Shown one piece after another: positions 8,370 through 16,666 of a DNA stretch of 28,854 nucleotides. The DNA is taken from the NCBI GenBank assembly GCA_963839175.1, contig CAWIUB010000019.1:1-28854 (forward strand), read 5' to 3'. Each line of letters starts with the position of its first letter. The stretch's first letter is position 1. A program made the position numbers and the translations under genes. The DNA is from CAWIUB01 sp963839175. GTDB taxonomy: Bacteria; Actinomycetota; Actinomycetes; Mycobacteriales; Jatrophihabitantaceae. The notes below the pieces were generated by a model. That model saw nothing but the letters and a program-made list of their open reading frames with translations. It had not been told where the DNA came from and did no database searches.

Positions 8370-10132
8370 TCAGGTGAGTTCGTAGCGGAGGGTGCGGTTT
8401 CCCCACCAGGGCACGGTGGTATTGGTGGGGAGGTCGGCCTTGCGGAGCACGGGGGTGTAGGCGCGCCGCTCGAGGCGGATGGTGATGGTGTCGCGGGTGG
8501 TGGTGATCGTGCCCGGGGTTTCCAGGAAGCGGCGTTGTAGCACGTCGGGGGTGACGGTGGCGTAGCCGGGCAGCCGGGCTCGTAGCGCGGCGGTGAGCGC
8601 TTGGGCGAGGACGCAGAGCATGATGTCGAGGTCGACGTTGAGGTTGACCGTGGAGGACAGGGCGTCGGCGTGGAAGGCTTGGATGATCTCGGCGAGGCGT
8701 TGTTCGATGGTCATCCGTCGGGCGTAGTGCTCGATCAGGGCCTTGGCGGAGGAGTCCTCGTCGTTGGTGATGATCACGGTGGGGGCGTCGCGGCCGAGTC
8801 CGGTGACGGTGAGTTGGCGCACGGTGCCGGGGTAGCCGGTCAGTGCCACGCCGGTGTTGTCGTGCACCCGGGGCCGGTTGAACCTGCCGGACGGTTCAGG
8901 GTGATGGTGGTGAAGTCGCTGGGGGTCAGCGCGTTGATCTGTTTGACCAGGGCGGGTGAGCGCATGCGCAGGGTGAGGAACTTGACGCCGCGGGCGTCGA
9001 GTTCGCCGAGCACCGGCTGGGTGGTGACCCTCTGGTCCATGATCAGCATGGCCGGGTCGGTGCCGGATACGCCCTTCCAGTGGTCGCAGAAGGCGATCAC
9101 CTCGCGGGCCTGGCTGGCTTTGGACAGGTCGGCGTTGGCGTAGACGAGGTTGTGGGTGCCGCTGTCTTGGGCGAAGAAGGTGAGCACCGAGCGGGCGCGT
9201 TGGGAGCGGGTGGGCACGTAGTGCTTTTCCAGCACCGGGTCCTGCCCCCAGTGCATGACCGCGTGAAAGTCCAGGTCGAAGATCGCGTCCTCACCGGTGG
9301 CCAGCCCGCCCTCGATCAGCCTGCGATCGAGAGCGGCGAGGAAGGCCCGCTGGTGCTCGTGGCTGGTGGCATAGGAGTAGTCAGTGAGCGCGGTCTTCTT
9401 CGGCAGGGTGGACAGCCCGGCGAACAGCGCGGCGGCCGGGTCGGCAAGCAGCAGGTCATCGACGTGAGAGACCCGGCGGGTGCGGGTCAGCTTCAGCGCG
9501 AGCAGCGACAGCAGCCAGGAGACGGCCGGGACGACGCGGGTGCCGGGGTAGCCGGCCGCGCGGACCAGGCCGGGTAGGTCGAGGTCGACCAGGTCGGGCA
9601 CGAGCAGCAACAGCCCGGCCTTGCCGGTGGGCACCGTGGCCGGCCAGCTGGCGAAGTCCAGCCGGGCGGTGCGGGGCAGGCGGGTGTCCCGCCCCGCCGT
9701 GGCCGGCGAGATGCTCGCGGCCGGCTCGGGATGGCGCAGCAGCCGGCCGAAGCCCTCCTGGGTGAGGATCTCCGCGACGCTGCTCCGGTTCAACGGCGTG
9801 CCCTCAGCGGCCAGCCGGGTGGAGATCTCGTAGGTCGACAGCCCGGCCCGGCGCAACTCGATCACCCGACCTCGGACCCGCTCCTTGGCCGGCGCCACCC
9901 CGGGCGGCGGGCCGGGCTTCCGCGGCGGGGCGAACAGCTCCACCCGCCCTGCCCGGAACTCGCGGACCAAGTTCACCATCGCCCACCGGGTGTAGCCGAA
10001 CCGCGCCCCGGCCTCGGCGTGGGTCAGCCCGTCGACGAAGAACGCGCGCAACGCCTCGTAGCGGCGGTGGTGCACCTGCTCCGGGTTGGTGAACCACGCC
10101 TTCCCAGTCGCTTGTGGTGATCCGCCTGTCAC
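8370..10132 (-). pseudogene. DDE transposase of the YREK-type IS, one frameshift
   Basis: The first reading frame (10132 down to about 8885) begins with a helix-turn-helix region (residues 25-60, EALRAFFVDGLTHAEAGARF and GYTRWAMVNLVREF) and a second HTH-like segment (RVIELRRAGLSTYEISTRLA). The catalytic core follows: first Asp in FDLDFHAVMHWGQDP, second in PAMLIMDQRVTTQP. A one-base shift in the CCGGCAGG region near 8885 moves the rest to another frame, which holds YARRMTIEQRLAEII: the Y-x2-R-x3-E signature with the catalytic Glu. Both halves keep strong coding quality, so the shift looks recent, or it could be a programmed slip. Joined length is about 586 residues. Confidence 0.85.
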
Positions 10133-10405
10133 ATGCCATATCTACCACGCATGATGCGCGAGCCAAGTCGAACTCGCCGTTCGGCGTGTCGGACCGATTC
10201 ATCAACATTTACAAGGACGATCTCGTGCCTGCCTGACCTCGACGTAGAACAATCGGCCCAGGCCAGAATCACACTCTTGTAATTCGACAGCCAGACCCAG
10301 CAACATCACGCAGGCGATGACCTCGCTCTCAGGCACGAACCCCGCTCAACGAAGGCGATTCACCGAGACCCCCACCACGCCCCGGCATGCACGACCCTAA
10401 ACTGG

Positions 10406-10436
10406 TTGCCCCGAACCAGCTGCGCGGAAATCCGCG
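10406..10436 (-). repeat. Right terminal inverted repeat of the YREK-type IS
   Basis: Reverse complement starts CGCGGATTTCCGC and ends CTGGTTCGGGGCAA. Its inner edge extends into a hairpin (CTGGTT, six-base loop, AACCAG), which could form a subterminal structure or block read-through. TTAG follows at 10437-10440. Confidence 0.9.
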
Positions 10437-11379
10437 TTAGACACTTCACGACAACCCGGCGGCCGTGGAGAGGGTGGCTGAGCAGACGCTACTACCGCGT
10501 CGACCAGAACGATGTGCACGACCCCGCGCGACACCCCGCGGCTTCAGACGCTAAACACGCGCCCGTGACGATCGCAGGCACGGCGAGGAGCATCCGTTCC
10601 CGTGGCACAGGCGCGAGCTTCGCCCGTTGAAAGACTTCGAAGGAGCGTCGTGTCCGGTCTGGGCCGGCACCCTCCGCCGCCGCGATCGCGGAACCCAACG
10701 GAAGGGAAGCACGATGCCTGAGCTGACCCGCGCGCGACCACCACGACGATCCTGGACCCGGTCTCGGCTTCGCGCCGCTGAGTGATTCGTTGAGCAGTCG
10801 TGTAATGCAGGTCGCCCTCGACTGGTAGGGCGCCGTCTTGCCCAGAACGGCCACCAGCGCGATTCCGTCGGCGCCCGCAGCGAACATGACGCTGTCACGC
10901 ATCGGCAGTCTGCGTCACTCAACGATCCCGGCGGGTAGCGGCCCCCGCAATCGCGGGTCCGCCCAGACGCGCCGCGAGCCGCTGGATCTCGACTTGATCT
11001 CGAAGTCTCCGACCGCGGACGCAGCTACTGCCCCGCCCACCGCGACAGCCAGGAGCGGGTAGCAAGTTGCCGCCGACAGCGTGACCGGCCGATTCACCCA
11101 GCCTGGCCAGATCACCGACCTCTTGCGGTTCCTCGCCAGGGCCCGGCCGCCGAGGTGATCGGCGCAGACTTCACATCGACGGCGGACTGATCACCATCCT
11201 CGAGCGGCATGTTCGCCCGCCGCGACGAGCGCTGGAGCGCGATCGACCTGCGCGCGACCGGAATGGCAGGCTGGCGTTGACTGTGTGGTCGGGACCATCA
11301 CATGGAGATCGAGAACGCCTCGGGCAGCTGTCGGCGGTGCTCGAGGCGTAGCCGCCGGGCGGGGCGCGATGTTGCGTGG
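10437..11379. other. Long gap without an assignable gene
   Basis: Nothing here is recognisable. Open frames on both strands are interrupted and lack ribosome sites. Two stretches look protein-like: a minus-strand frame at about 10915-11115 with one hydrophobic segment (CYPLLAVAVGGAVAASAVGD), and a plus-strand frame ending at TAG 11349-11351 (GRLALTVWSGPSHGDRERLG, then QLSAVLEA). Neither matches a family I know. The IS inserted at the left edge of this region. I regard it as decayed coding DNA. Confidence 0.35.
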
Positions 11380-12123
11380 TCATTGCGTGGATTCGAGTGC
11401 TTGCAGCCAGAGTTGTTCGTAGCGTCTGGCGGCGGGGCTACGCGGGGCGTAGGAGGGCAGCGGGGCGCGATGAACGGCCATCTTCTCGATCAGCGACAGC
11501 GCCGGGATGGCGGTGGTGGCGATGTCGGTCCGCTGGGTGGGTAGGCGTTGGGTGATGTCGCGGTGCAGGTGCTTGCGGTGGTCGACCATCGAGAAGAAGC
11601 CGAGCAGGTGGGGCCGGCGGCCGTCGAAGGAGGCGATGAATTCGGTGAGCTGGTCGAAGGTACGCAGCGACAGCGTGGTCGGGATGAGTGGGACCAGGAC
11701 GGTGTCGGTGGCGTGCAGGATGTTCTCCGAGACCAGGGACATGCCGGGTGGGCAGTCGAGGAAGACGATGTCGTAGTCGCGGCTGAGTGGCGTGAGAAGC
11801 CGCGCCAGGCGCTGGGTGGGTTTCTTGGTGGCGTCCAGGGCGATGTCCATGTTGCGGTAGGTGAAGTCGGCCGGGAGCAGGTCGAGGTTGTCGAAGTCGG
11901 TGCCCTTGATCGCGTCCTCGAGTGGGCGCCCGCCGCGGACGAGCTTCCTGCCGCCCCCTTTGACTCGAGGACGGATCCGGAACAGGAAGGTCGCCGCGGC
12001 CTGCGGGTCGAGGTCCCACAGCAGGGTGCGGTGGCCGTCCCGCGCGGACAGGTAGGCGAGGTTGACGGCGGTGGTGGTCTTGCCGACCCCGCCCTTGATG
12101 TTGTACGTGGCGAGGATCTTCAC
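11380..12123 (-). CDS. ParA/MinD-type partition ATPase (247 aa) coupled to a CHAD protein
   Basis: The start is GTG 12123, which overlaps the stop of the upstream CHAD gene in a GTGA arrangement, so translation is coupled. Residues 9-17 (IKGGVGKTT) form a deviant Walker A with the signature lysine K10; WDLDPQAAAT is the Walker A' region, and FLDCPPGMSLVSENILHATD is Walker B with the typical ParA continuation. The protein is the short, N-terminally unextended type, lacking the HTH of plasmid ParA, as in McdA, PpfA and orphan ParA ATPases that place cargoes on the nucleoid. There is no parB-like gene or obvious centromere array nearby. The conserved partner is the CYTH/CHAD gene, which suggests the cargo is a polyphosphate body (inference). 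The C-terminal basic residues (HRAPLPSYAPRSPAARRYEQ) may contribute to DNA binding. Confidence 0.9.
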   Translation of the reverse strand: MKILATYNIKGGVGKTTTAVNLAYLSARDGHRTLLWDLDPQAAATFLFRIRPRVKGGGRKLVRGGRPLEDAIKGTDFDNLDLLPADFTYRNMDIALDATKKPTQRLARLLTPLSRDYDIVFLDCPPGMSLVSENILHATDTVLVPLIPTTLSLRTFDQLTEFIASFDGRRPHLLGFFSMVDHRKHLHRDITQRLPTQRTDIATTAIPALSLIEKMAVHRAPLPSYAPRSPAARRYEQLWLQALESTQ

Positions 12124-13676
12124 GTCCGGGCTGCTTTGGTCAGGACACTGATCCGCTGGGTGTTCCGTCGGTTGTTGAACCGGCTGAAGGTGTTGGCGAA
12201 TTCGCTGCGGGCCTGGCGTTGCCGCGCGTCCAGTCGGGCCGCGAGAACGCCCATGGTTAGCAGCGTGGCCGCGGGGGCGCCGTCGGCGAGCATTTGCTGA
12301 GCGACGGCGTTGATCGCGTCGCGCTGGACCTGACTGTCCTGGAACTCGCCGAGGCAGTCCTGCAGCAACTTCAGCTCCTTGACCATCCGGCCGTGGATTT
12401 GCCGGTCGTGCAGGGAGGCGAAGAATTCCAGTAGGTAACGCAGCTCCTTGCACCGCTTCCGCAGGTCATGCAGGTCCGTGGCTGGCGAATCCGGCGTGAT
12501 CGCCGATCCGCGTTTGACGACCCGGCGGTGCGTTCGCTTGATCCTGCAGGCGGCCAACTGGCCGGTGCCGGGTCCGATCACGGCGCCCGGGCGGGAGGTG
12601 GATGCCTCGGTCAGGGCCGCGCGCCAGTCCTGGGTGAGGGTGGCGAACCGCGCCGACCGTAGGCCGGCGAGCAGCCGTACCAGCTCGGTGTTGCGGTGTC
12701 GGGTGAGGTAGCCCTGGAATGGTGCCAGGCCCGGCAGCCCGGTCGCGTCCAGGCCCTCTTCCTTACCGGTGAGGCCGAGCAGGTAGACGTCCAGATCGCG
12801 GACCGGCGTGGTCAGGTCGCCGAGCCATTTGAACCCAGGTGCGAACCGGTCGGCCAGACCGGGTGGGAGCGCATCGCCGGCCAGCTTCAGCGCGGACCGG
12901 GTGCGGCGTACCGCGACCCGCAGGTCGTGCAGGAACTCGGTATCCAGATCGCGCTGCACCCCGTCGAGGTTGGCCTCCAGGGTGTCCAGCAGGTCCAGCA
13001 GCACCACGGCAACCGACAGGGTCGCCGGTGACGATGCGGCCAGGGAGACCTCGACCCGGCCGGTGTAGTCCCCGGCCTGCCGACCGGCTGCGGCCAGCTC
13101 GGCATCCAGTCGCGATTGGCGGGCTCGCCAGAATCCCGGTGTGGCGGCGAGCAGCCGGTCAGCCCGTTCGGCCTGGCGCCGGTAGCCGCGGACCGGCACG
13201 AGCACGACCCGCGTCGGAAGCGTGGCCGCGACCGGCGCGGTCAGTGCGGCTTCCTCCACGCGGACCCGGACCACGGTCTTCTGCTCGCCGTTGAGCAACC
13301 TCAGCTCAGACAGGCTGGCCTCGGTCTCGGCCAGCGGCAGCAGCGCGCGCACCCCGACGATCGGCGCCAGGCGATCGCGCAGCCCGGACGCGGACAAGCC
13401 GTCGCGCAGGCTTGGCCAGTTCGCCCTCTCGGGCTGCATCACAATGCGTTCGCCGTCGTATGTGCACAGCGCCAGTTCGCTGCGCTGATCGCGGATCTGC
13501 TCCAACACCAGCCCGGCGCGGTGCAGCCGCCAATCGAAGGTGTCCAATCGCAGCCGACGCACCGTGCGGCGCTCCGCATCCGCCACCGCGAACCGAGTTC
13601 CCAGCGCCGCCGCCACCGTCGCCGACGGCGACCCTCCGCTGCCCTCGAGCACGAACTCGGGAAGACGATCAGACAC
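12120..13676 (-). CDS. CYTH-like/CHAD domain protein (518 aa)
   Basis: The start is GTG 13676 with GGGAGGCGA eight bases ahead. The N-terminal part (about 1-215) resembles a CYTH triphosphate-tunnel domain (RLRLDTFDWRLHRAGLVLEQ matches 'yyDTpd.rL..aG..LR.R'), but the usual acidic ExExK start is not visible, so this half is degenerate. Residues about 220-515 are a CHAD domain made of two four-helix halves, each with its conserved histidine motif: H250 in EFLHDLRVAVRRTRSALKL and H403 in DLHDLRKRCKELRYLLEFF. CHAD domains bind polyphosphate through basic residues around these histidines, and CHAD proteins are known to sit on polyphosphate granules. The coupled ParA gene downstream points to a joint role in granule placement or segregation. 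No frameshift or truncation is seen. Confidence 0.88.
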   Translation of the reverse strand: MSDRLPEFVLEGSGGSPSATVAAALGTRFAVADAERRTVRRLRLDTFDWRLHRAGLVLEQIRDQRSELALCTYDGERIVMQPERANWPSLRDGLSASGLRDRLAPIVGVRALLPLAETEASLSELRLLNGEQKTVVRVRVEEAALTAPVAATLPTRVVLVPVRGYRRQAERADRLLAATPGFWRARQSRLDAELAAAGRQAGDYTGRVEVSLAASSPATLSVAVVLLDLLDTLEANLDGVQRDLDTEFLHDLRVAVRRTRSALKLAGDALPPGLADRFAPGFKWLGDLTTPVRDLDVYLLGLTGKEEGLDATGLPGLAPFQGYLTRHRNTELVRLLAGLRSARFATLTQDWRAALTEASTSRPGAVIGPGTGQLAACRIKRTHRRVVKRGSAITPDSPATDLHDLRKRCKELRYLLEFFASLHDRQIHGRMVKELKLLQDCLGEFQDSQVQRDAINAVAQQMLADGAPAATLLTMGVLAARLDARQRQARSEFANTFSRFNNRRNTQRISVLTKAART

Positions 13677-13724
13677 AGCCTCGCCTCCCCAGCCGGGCAC
13701 AGGCCACCACCGTGGATGCGACGC

Positions 13725-13730
13725 ACTATA
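13725..13730 (-). promoter_or_regulatory. Possible -10 box for the CHAD-parA operon
   Basis: TATAGT on the minus strand lies 48 bases upstream of the GTG start at 13676 and stands out in GC-rich DNA. No clear -35 hexamer is found at 16-18 bases upstream, so the call is weak. Confidence 0.25.
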
Positions 13731-13868
13731 GACATCTGGTGTTCGCTTCCGGTACATGTCCCAAGCGTTGCCGAAACGAAACGCCTACCATCACCGCGCG
13801 ACCCCACGGGCTCACCCCGATACGTCGAAGTGAAGCCCGACGAGTTTGCTTGATCACGTCGCACGCGT

Positions 13869-13888
13869 AACGCCGAATCGGGTGCGCC
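13869..13888 (+). repeat. Dispersed intergenic repeat, copy A
   Basis: AACGCCGAATCGGGTGCGCC; 19 of 20 bases match 16865-16884. Both copies have a GATCAC within 20 bases upstream. Confidence 0.6.
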
Positions 13889-14073
13889 GGTCTCGCGCCC
13901 GATCAGCTCAACGTCGCCGTCATTCTGCGCGCTTGTCTGCGTGGCGCGATTGCGCGGGTCGGCGGGAGCTGCTGGCGTGTAGCTTTGGGCCAGGCTGCGG
14001 CCGCGCCGACGCTTCCCGGGTCGTCGCGCATCCGGCGACGCTGTCTGAGCCGGGATCGCGCTTGCAGTGTGGC

Positions 14074-14355
14074 TCAGTCGGGATCTTGGTTCGCCGAGGC
14101 GATGGTGTAGTCCAGGCAAGTCTGCAACTGGCTGGTGTCCAGCCGCTCGCCCGCGCGCGGGTGTAGCTGAATGGTGAGCTCATCCGGGGTGGCGTGGACC
14201 GTCATGTCCTCGAGCCGATCGTATTGGTCGCTGGGACAGCCGCAGCGGCCTTGCTGGCAGTCCTCCAGGGAGGCCAGCAGCTCCGGCGCGTGCTCGCCGG
14301 TCTGGCGCACGTGGATCTCAACGTCACTACCGTGCTCGGCGATCTCGTATCGCAT
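14074..14355 (-). CDS. Small conserved-looking protein with a cysteine cluster (93 aa)
   Basis: The start is ATG 14355 behind GAAGGGG at normal spacing. The product is acidic and soluble. The middle has C-x4-C-x-C: EDCQQGRCGCPSDQYDRLED, a compact knuckle followed by an aromatic-rich turn, and a fourth cysteine lies near the C-terminus (LQTCLDYTIA). The opening MRYEIAEHGSDVEIHVRQTG reads as beta strands. This looks like a real small protein that could bind zinc or a redox ligand through three clustered cysteines, but I do not know its family. It shares strand with the CHAD-parA operon, about 400 bases ahead of it, so co-transcription is uncertain. Confidence 0.65.
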   Translation of the reverse strand: MRYEIAEHGSDVEIHVRQTGEHAPELLASLEDCQQGRCGCPSDQYDRLEDMTVHATPDELTIQLHPRAGERLDTSQLQTCLDYTIASANQDPD

Positions 14356-14678
14356 CTGCCGCCCCTTCCCGTTCCGTCAGGTCATCGTCGGCGCGATCGT
14401 GGTCGCCGGTAAGAGGCGAAGGTCACCGAGTCCTGTCGCGGCCGCTACCGCTTACTCTCCGTTGGCACCTGCTGTCGGCGGCCCACGTGCAAGATCGTTG
14501 TGATCGCCGATTCCGTACTCGGCGGCTCCACGTCTGGTGCTCCATGCGACTGTCGTTATGGGCGCCGTCCCGGACCAGCGTCATCCTTGCCCTCGGGGCA
14601 CAGCTGTATTCACGCTGAGGGCATATGAGTTCCGCGCTGAGCGATCGTCTCACTTGTCAGACACGAAGAGGGGCGCAC
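14356..14678. other. Divergent intergenic region
   Basis: It separates the small cysteine gene (minus) from the hydrolase (plus). It contains dispersed repeat copy B at 14491-14515. No gene or clear promoter is seen. Confidence 0.4.
14491..14515 (+). repeat. Dispersed intergenic repeat, copy B
   Basis: Starts AAGATCGTTGTGATCGCCGA and continues TTCCG. The first 22 bases match 19982-20003 except at two positions; the GATCGCCGATTCCG part recurs exactly at 15592-15605. Confidence 0.6.
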
Positions 14679-15458
14679 ATGGAAACCGTGAAGTCCGCCG
14701 ACGGTACCGTCATCGCCTACGACCGCACCGGTGATGGCCGTGCGCTTGTTGTCAGCATGGGCGCGTTCTGCACCCGCCAGTCGTTTGTCCCGCCCGACGA
14801 GCTCAAACAGCGATTCACGGTCGTCACCTACGACCGTCGCGGCCGGGGTGACAGCGGCGACACCGAGCCGTTCGCGCCGGAGAAGGAGTATGCGGACCTC
14901 GCCGCGGTCGCGGCGGCGACCGGGCCCGAACCGCCGTTCGTGTTCGGCCACTCATCCGGGGCGGCCATCGCGTTACGGGCCGCCGCGGCCGGCCTGCCGA
15001 TCGCCGGCATCGTCGCCTACGAGGCGCCGTTCCTCAACGAGGACACGCCACAGCCGGCCGTTGATCCGGCCCAGCATATTCGCGAGCTGGTCGGCTCCGG
15101 CCGCCGGGGCGAGGCCGTCACCTTCTGGATGTCGGAGGTCGTCAGGCTTCCGGATGAGCTGCTCGCGCAGATGGCCGGCGCCTCATGGGTAACAGCCCTG
15201 GAGCCGCTGACCCCCACGCTGCCCTACGACCTCGCCGTCACCGCGGGCGGGGTACCAAAGGCCGAGCTGGCCAAGATCACTGTGCCCGTCCTCATCCTCG
15301 GCGGCAAGAACAGTGCGGGCTGGTTCCAGCGTTCAGTCGCCGAACAGGTCGCCGCCACGCCAGGCGCGCAGCTCACGATGCTCGACGGCTACGACCACAA
15401 CGCGCCGCCCGAGGTAATCGCCCCGATCCTGATCGACTTCTTCGGCGCGCACCAGTAG
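14679..15458 (+). CDS. Alpha/beta-hydrolase fold protein (259 aa)
   Basis: The start is ATG 14679 with GAAGAGG seven bases ahead. The fold is clear: an N-terminal strand pair (VKSADGTVIAYDRTGDG), the YDRRGRGDSGD turn after strand 4, the nucleophile elbow FGHSSGAAIALR (S92), a cap of helices (about 120-185), and the late histidine in LDGYDHNAPPE (H240). The oxyanion-hole HG motif before strand 4 is replaced by VVSMGAF, and the usual acid after strand 6 is not obvious in VPVLILGGKNSAGWF. Related actinobacterial proteins are annotated as general esterases or hydrolases; the substrate is unknown. It is single, monocistronic in appearance, and intact. Confidence 0.88.
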   Translation: METVKSADGTVIAYDRTGDGRALVVSMGAFCTRQSFVPPDELKQRFTVVTYDRRGRGDSGDTEPFAPEKEYADLAAVAAATGPEPPFVFGHSSGAAIALRAAAAGLPIAGIVAYEAPFLNEDTPQPAVDPAQHIRELVGSGRRGEAVTFWMSEVVRLPDELLAQMAGASWVTALEPLTPTLPYDLAVTAGGVPKAELAKITVPVLILGGKNSAGWFQRSVAEQVAATPGAQLTMLDGYDHNAPPEVIAPILIDFFGAHQ

Positions 15459-15796
15459 CGCGGCCCGGGCCGGACATCCCCGAGATCACCCGAACCGAGC
15501 GCACCAAGCGGCCACACGCGTCGGCCCGTAGCGCAAGATGCGAGAGGACATGACGCAGTCCCGCACGCACGGTGACCGTGCCACTTCCGGCGATCGCCGA
15601 TTCCGGAGCGGGCCTCGCGCGTGGGCGTCCACAGCGTGGGCCGTCATTTTGCGTGTTTCGCGTATCGGGCAGGGGTGCGCTTACGGCCCGGCGGTGGCGG
15701 GCTCAGGCCGGGCCCGCCGGATTGGCTCTTGGCGCGCCGAGTGCGGGCGCGGCAGCATCGTGCTGGTCGACGGCTTGCGCGAGGAGGTGATCGTCG
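15459..15796. other. Intergenic region before the MOSC gene
   Basis: No gene is supported; open frames here are shadows. It carries dispersed repeat copy C at 15592-15605 and, at its end, the AGGAGG ribosome site of the MOSC gene. Confidence 0.4.
15592..15605 (+). repeat. Dispersed intergenic repeat, copy C (short)
   Basis: GATCGCCGATTCCG, identical to part of copy B (14502-14515), followed by GAGCGGG. Confidence 0.4.
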
Positions 15797-16666
15797 GTGA
15801 GGGATATGCCGCTGCCGATATCGCGGCAGCCACTGCAGGTGCGCTCGTTTGTCGCCTGCGTTGCGACGATCCTCGGGATGCCGGTCGAGCAACTCCCGCA
15901 GCTGCCCGGCGACGGCGATCCGGCGACTGGCTGGGTGGTTTCGCGGTGGCTGGGTGGGCGTGGGCTGGGCATCGCCCGGGTCGCCGAACCCACGACGTTC
16001 TGCTGGCCGGGGCCATGGTTGGCGCGCGTGTGCCCGCCGGCGGGGCCGGCTCGCTATGTGGTCATGTACGGCGTCCCGTCCGGGGTGGCATGGGATCCGG
16101 GTGGCGACGGGCAGATCAGCGACCACTCGATCGAGGAGGGCTTCGTCCTCGCCGCGACCGACATCGCGCTCGCGCTGCCGGTACGGGCCACCATGCCGCC
16201 CGCGCCGGGCGCGGTGGACCGGATCTGGATCGCCGCCTCGGCCGGGGAGCCAGCGCGATCGTTGTACACGGCGCGGGCTATCGCCGGCCAGGGCCTTGCC
16301 GGAGACCGGCACGCCCTGGGCACCGGCACGTTCCCGTCCGGACTGCCCGGCAGCGCGCTCACCCTGATCGAGGCCGGCGTGTGCGAGTCCTTCGACCCGC
16401 CGCTGCGGGCGGACGAGCACCGGCGCAACCTGGTCACCCGCGGCGTCGAGCTCAACGGTCTGGTCGGCCGCGAGTTCATGATCGGCGACGTGCGGTGCCG
16501 CGGCATGCGGCTGTGCGAGCCGTGCCGAGTGCTGGACGGGTACGCGTCGCGCCCGCTCCTGCGCGCCCTGGTTCACCGAGGCGGCCTGCGTGCCGACATC
16601 CTCCAGGACGGCGAGATCCACGTCGGCGACCGCATCAGCGTCTGCGCGCACCCGTCGCCGGCCTGA
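15797..16666 (+). CDS. MOSC domain protein with a distinct N-terminal domain (289 aa)
   Basis: The start is GTG 15797, about nine bases after GAGGAGG. Residues about 150-280 form a MOSC domain, the sulfur/molybdenum-cofactor-binding beta-barrel of molybdenum cofactor sulfurases and YiiM-like proteins: TARAIAGQGLAGDRHALGTG, then SALTLIEAGV, RRNLVTRGVELNGLVGREF, the conserved cysteine context RCRGMRLCEPCRVL, and GLRADILQDGEIHVGDRI at the end. YiiM-type MOSC proteins reduce N-hydroxylated substrates using molybdenum cofactor. The first 140 residues (WVVSRWLGGRGLGIARV, CWPGPWLARVCPP, YVVMYGVPSGVAWDP) are not MOSC and I cannot assign them; they may be a lead domain for substrate binding. No molybdenum gene is adjacent. 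Confidence 0.82.
   Translation: MRDMPLPISRQPLQVRSFVACVATILGMPVEQLPQLPGDGDPATGWVVSRWLGGRGLGIARVAEPTTFCWPGPWLARVCPPAGPARYVVMYGVPSGVAWDPGGDGQISDHSIEEGFVLAATDIALALPVRATMPPAPGAVDRIWIAASAGEPARSLYTARAIAGQGLAGDRHALGTGTFPSGLPGSALTLIEAGVCESFDPPLRADEHRRNLVTRGVELNGLVGREFMIGDVRCRGMRLCEPCRVLDGYASRPLLRALVHRGGLRADILQDGEIHVGDRISVCAHPSPA

Larger units (their letters stand above)
8336..10436 (-). mobile_element. Complete insertion sequence with YREK-type DDE transposase (IS4-like superfamily)
   Basis: The 2101-bp element is bounded by 31-bp inverted repeats that match at 29 positions, and by a 4-bp direct repeat TTAG just outside each end (8332-8335 and 10437-10440). The single transposase gene is antisense to the window. 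A stretch of about 300 bp between the right end and the transposase start holds no gene. The transposase signature Y-x2-R-x3-E and the DDE pattern place it near the IS4/IS1634/IS1380 group; the exact family needs a database search. The frameshift in the transposase suggests it cannot move on its own. Confidence 0.88.
13677..14073. other. Intergenic stretch upstream of the CHAD-parA operon
   Basis: No gene is supported. It holds the weak -10 candidate at 13725-13730 and one copy of the dispersed intergenic repeat at 13869-13888. Confidence 0.4.

Noticed and set aside
10492..10902. A 136-codon minus-strand frame starting MRDSVMFAAGADGIALVAVL.
   Set aside because: The first 30 residues look protein-like but the rest is low complexity, and there is no ribosome site or known family.
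11060..11351. Plus-strand frame with HIDGGLITILERH, considered as the end of a short-chain dehydrogenase.
   Set aside because: Only the IDGG resembles the family; no Rossmann motif or catalytic Tyr-Lys is found upstream.
12124..12453. Longer ParA with a 110-residue N-terminal extension.
   Set aside because: That part lies inside the CHAD coding frame, is Arg/Pro/Gln-rich, and the GTG at 12123 directly precedes the ParA fold in a GTGA overlap.
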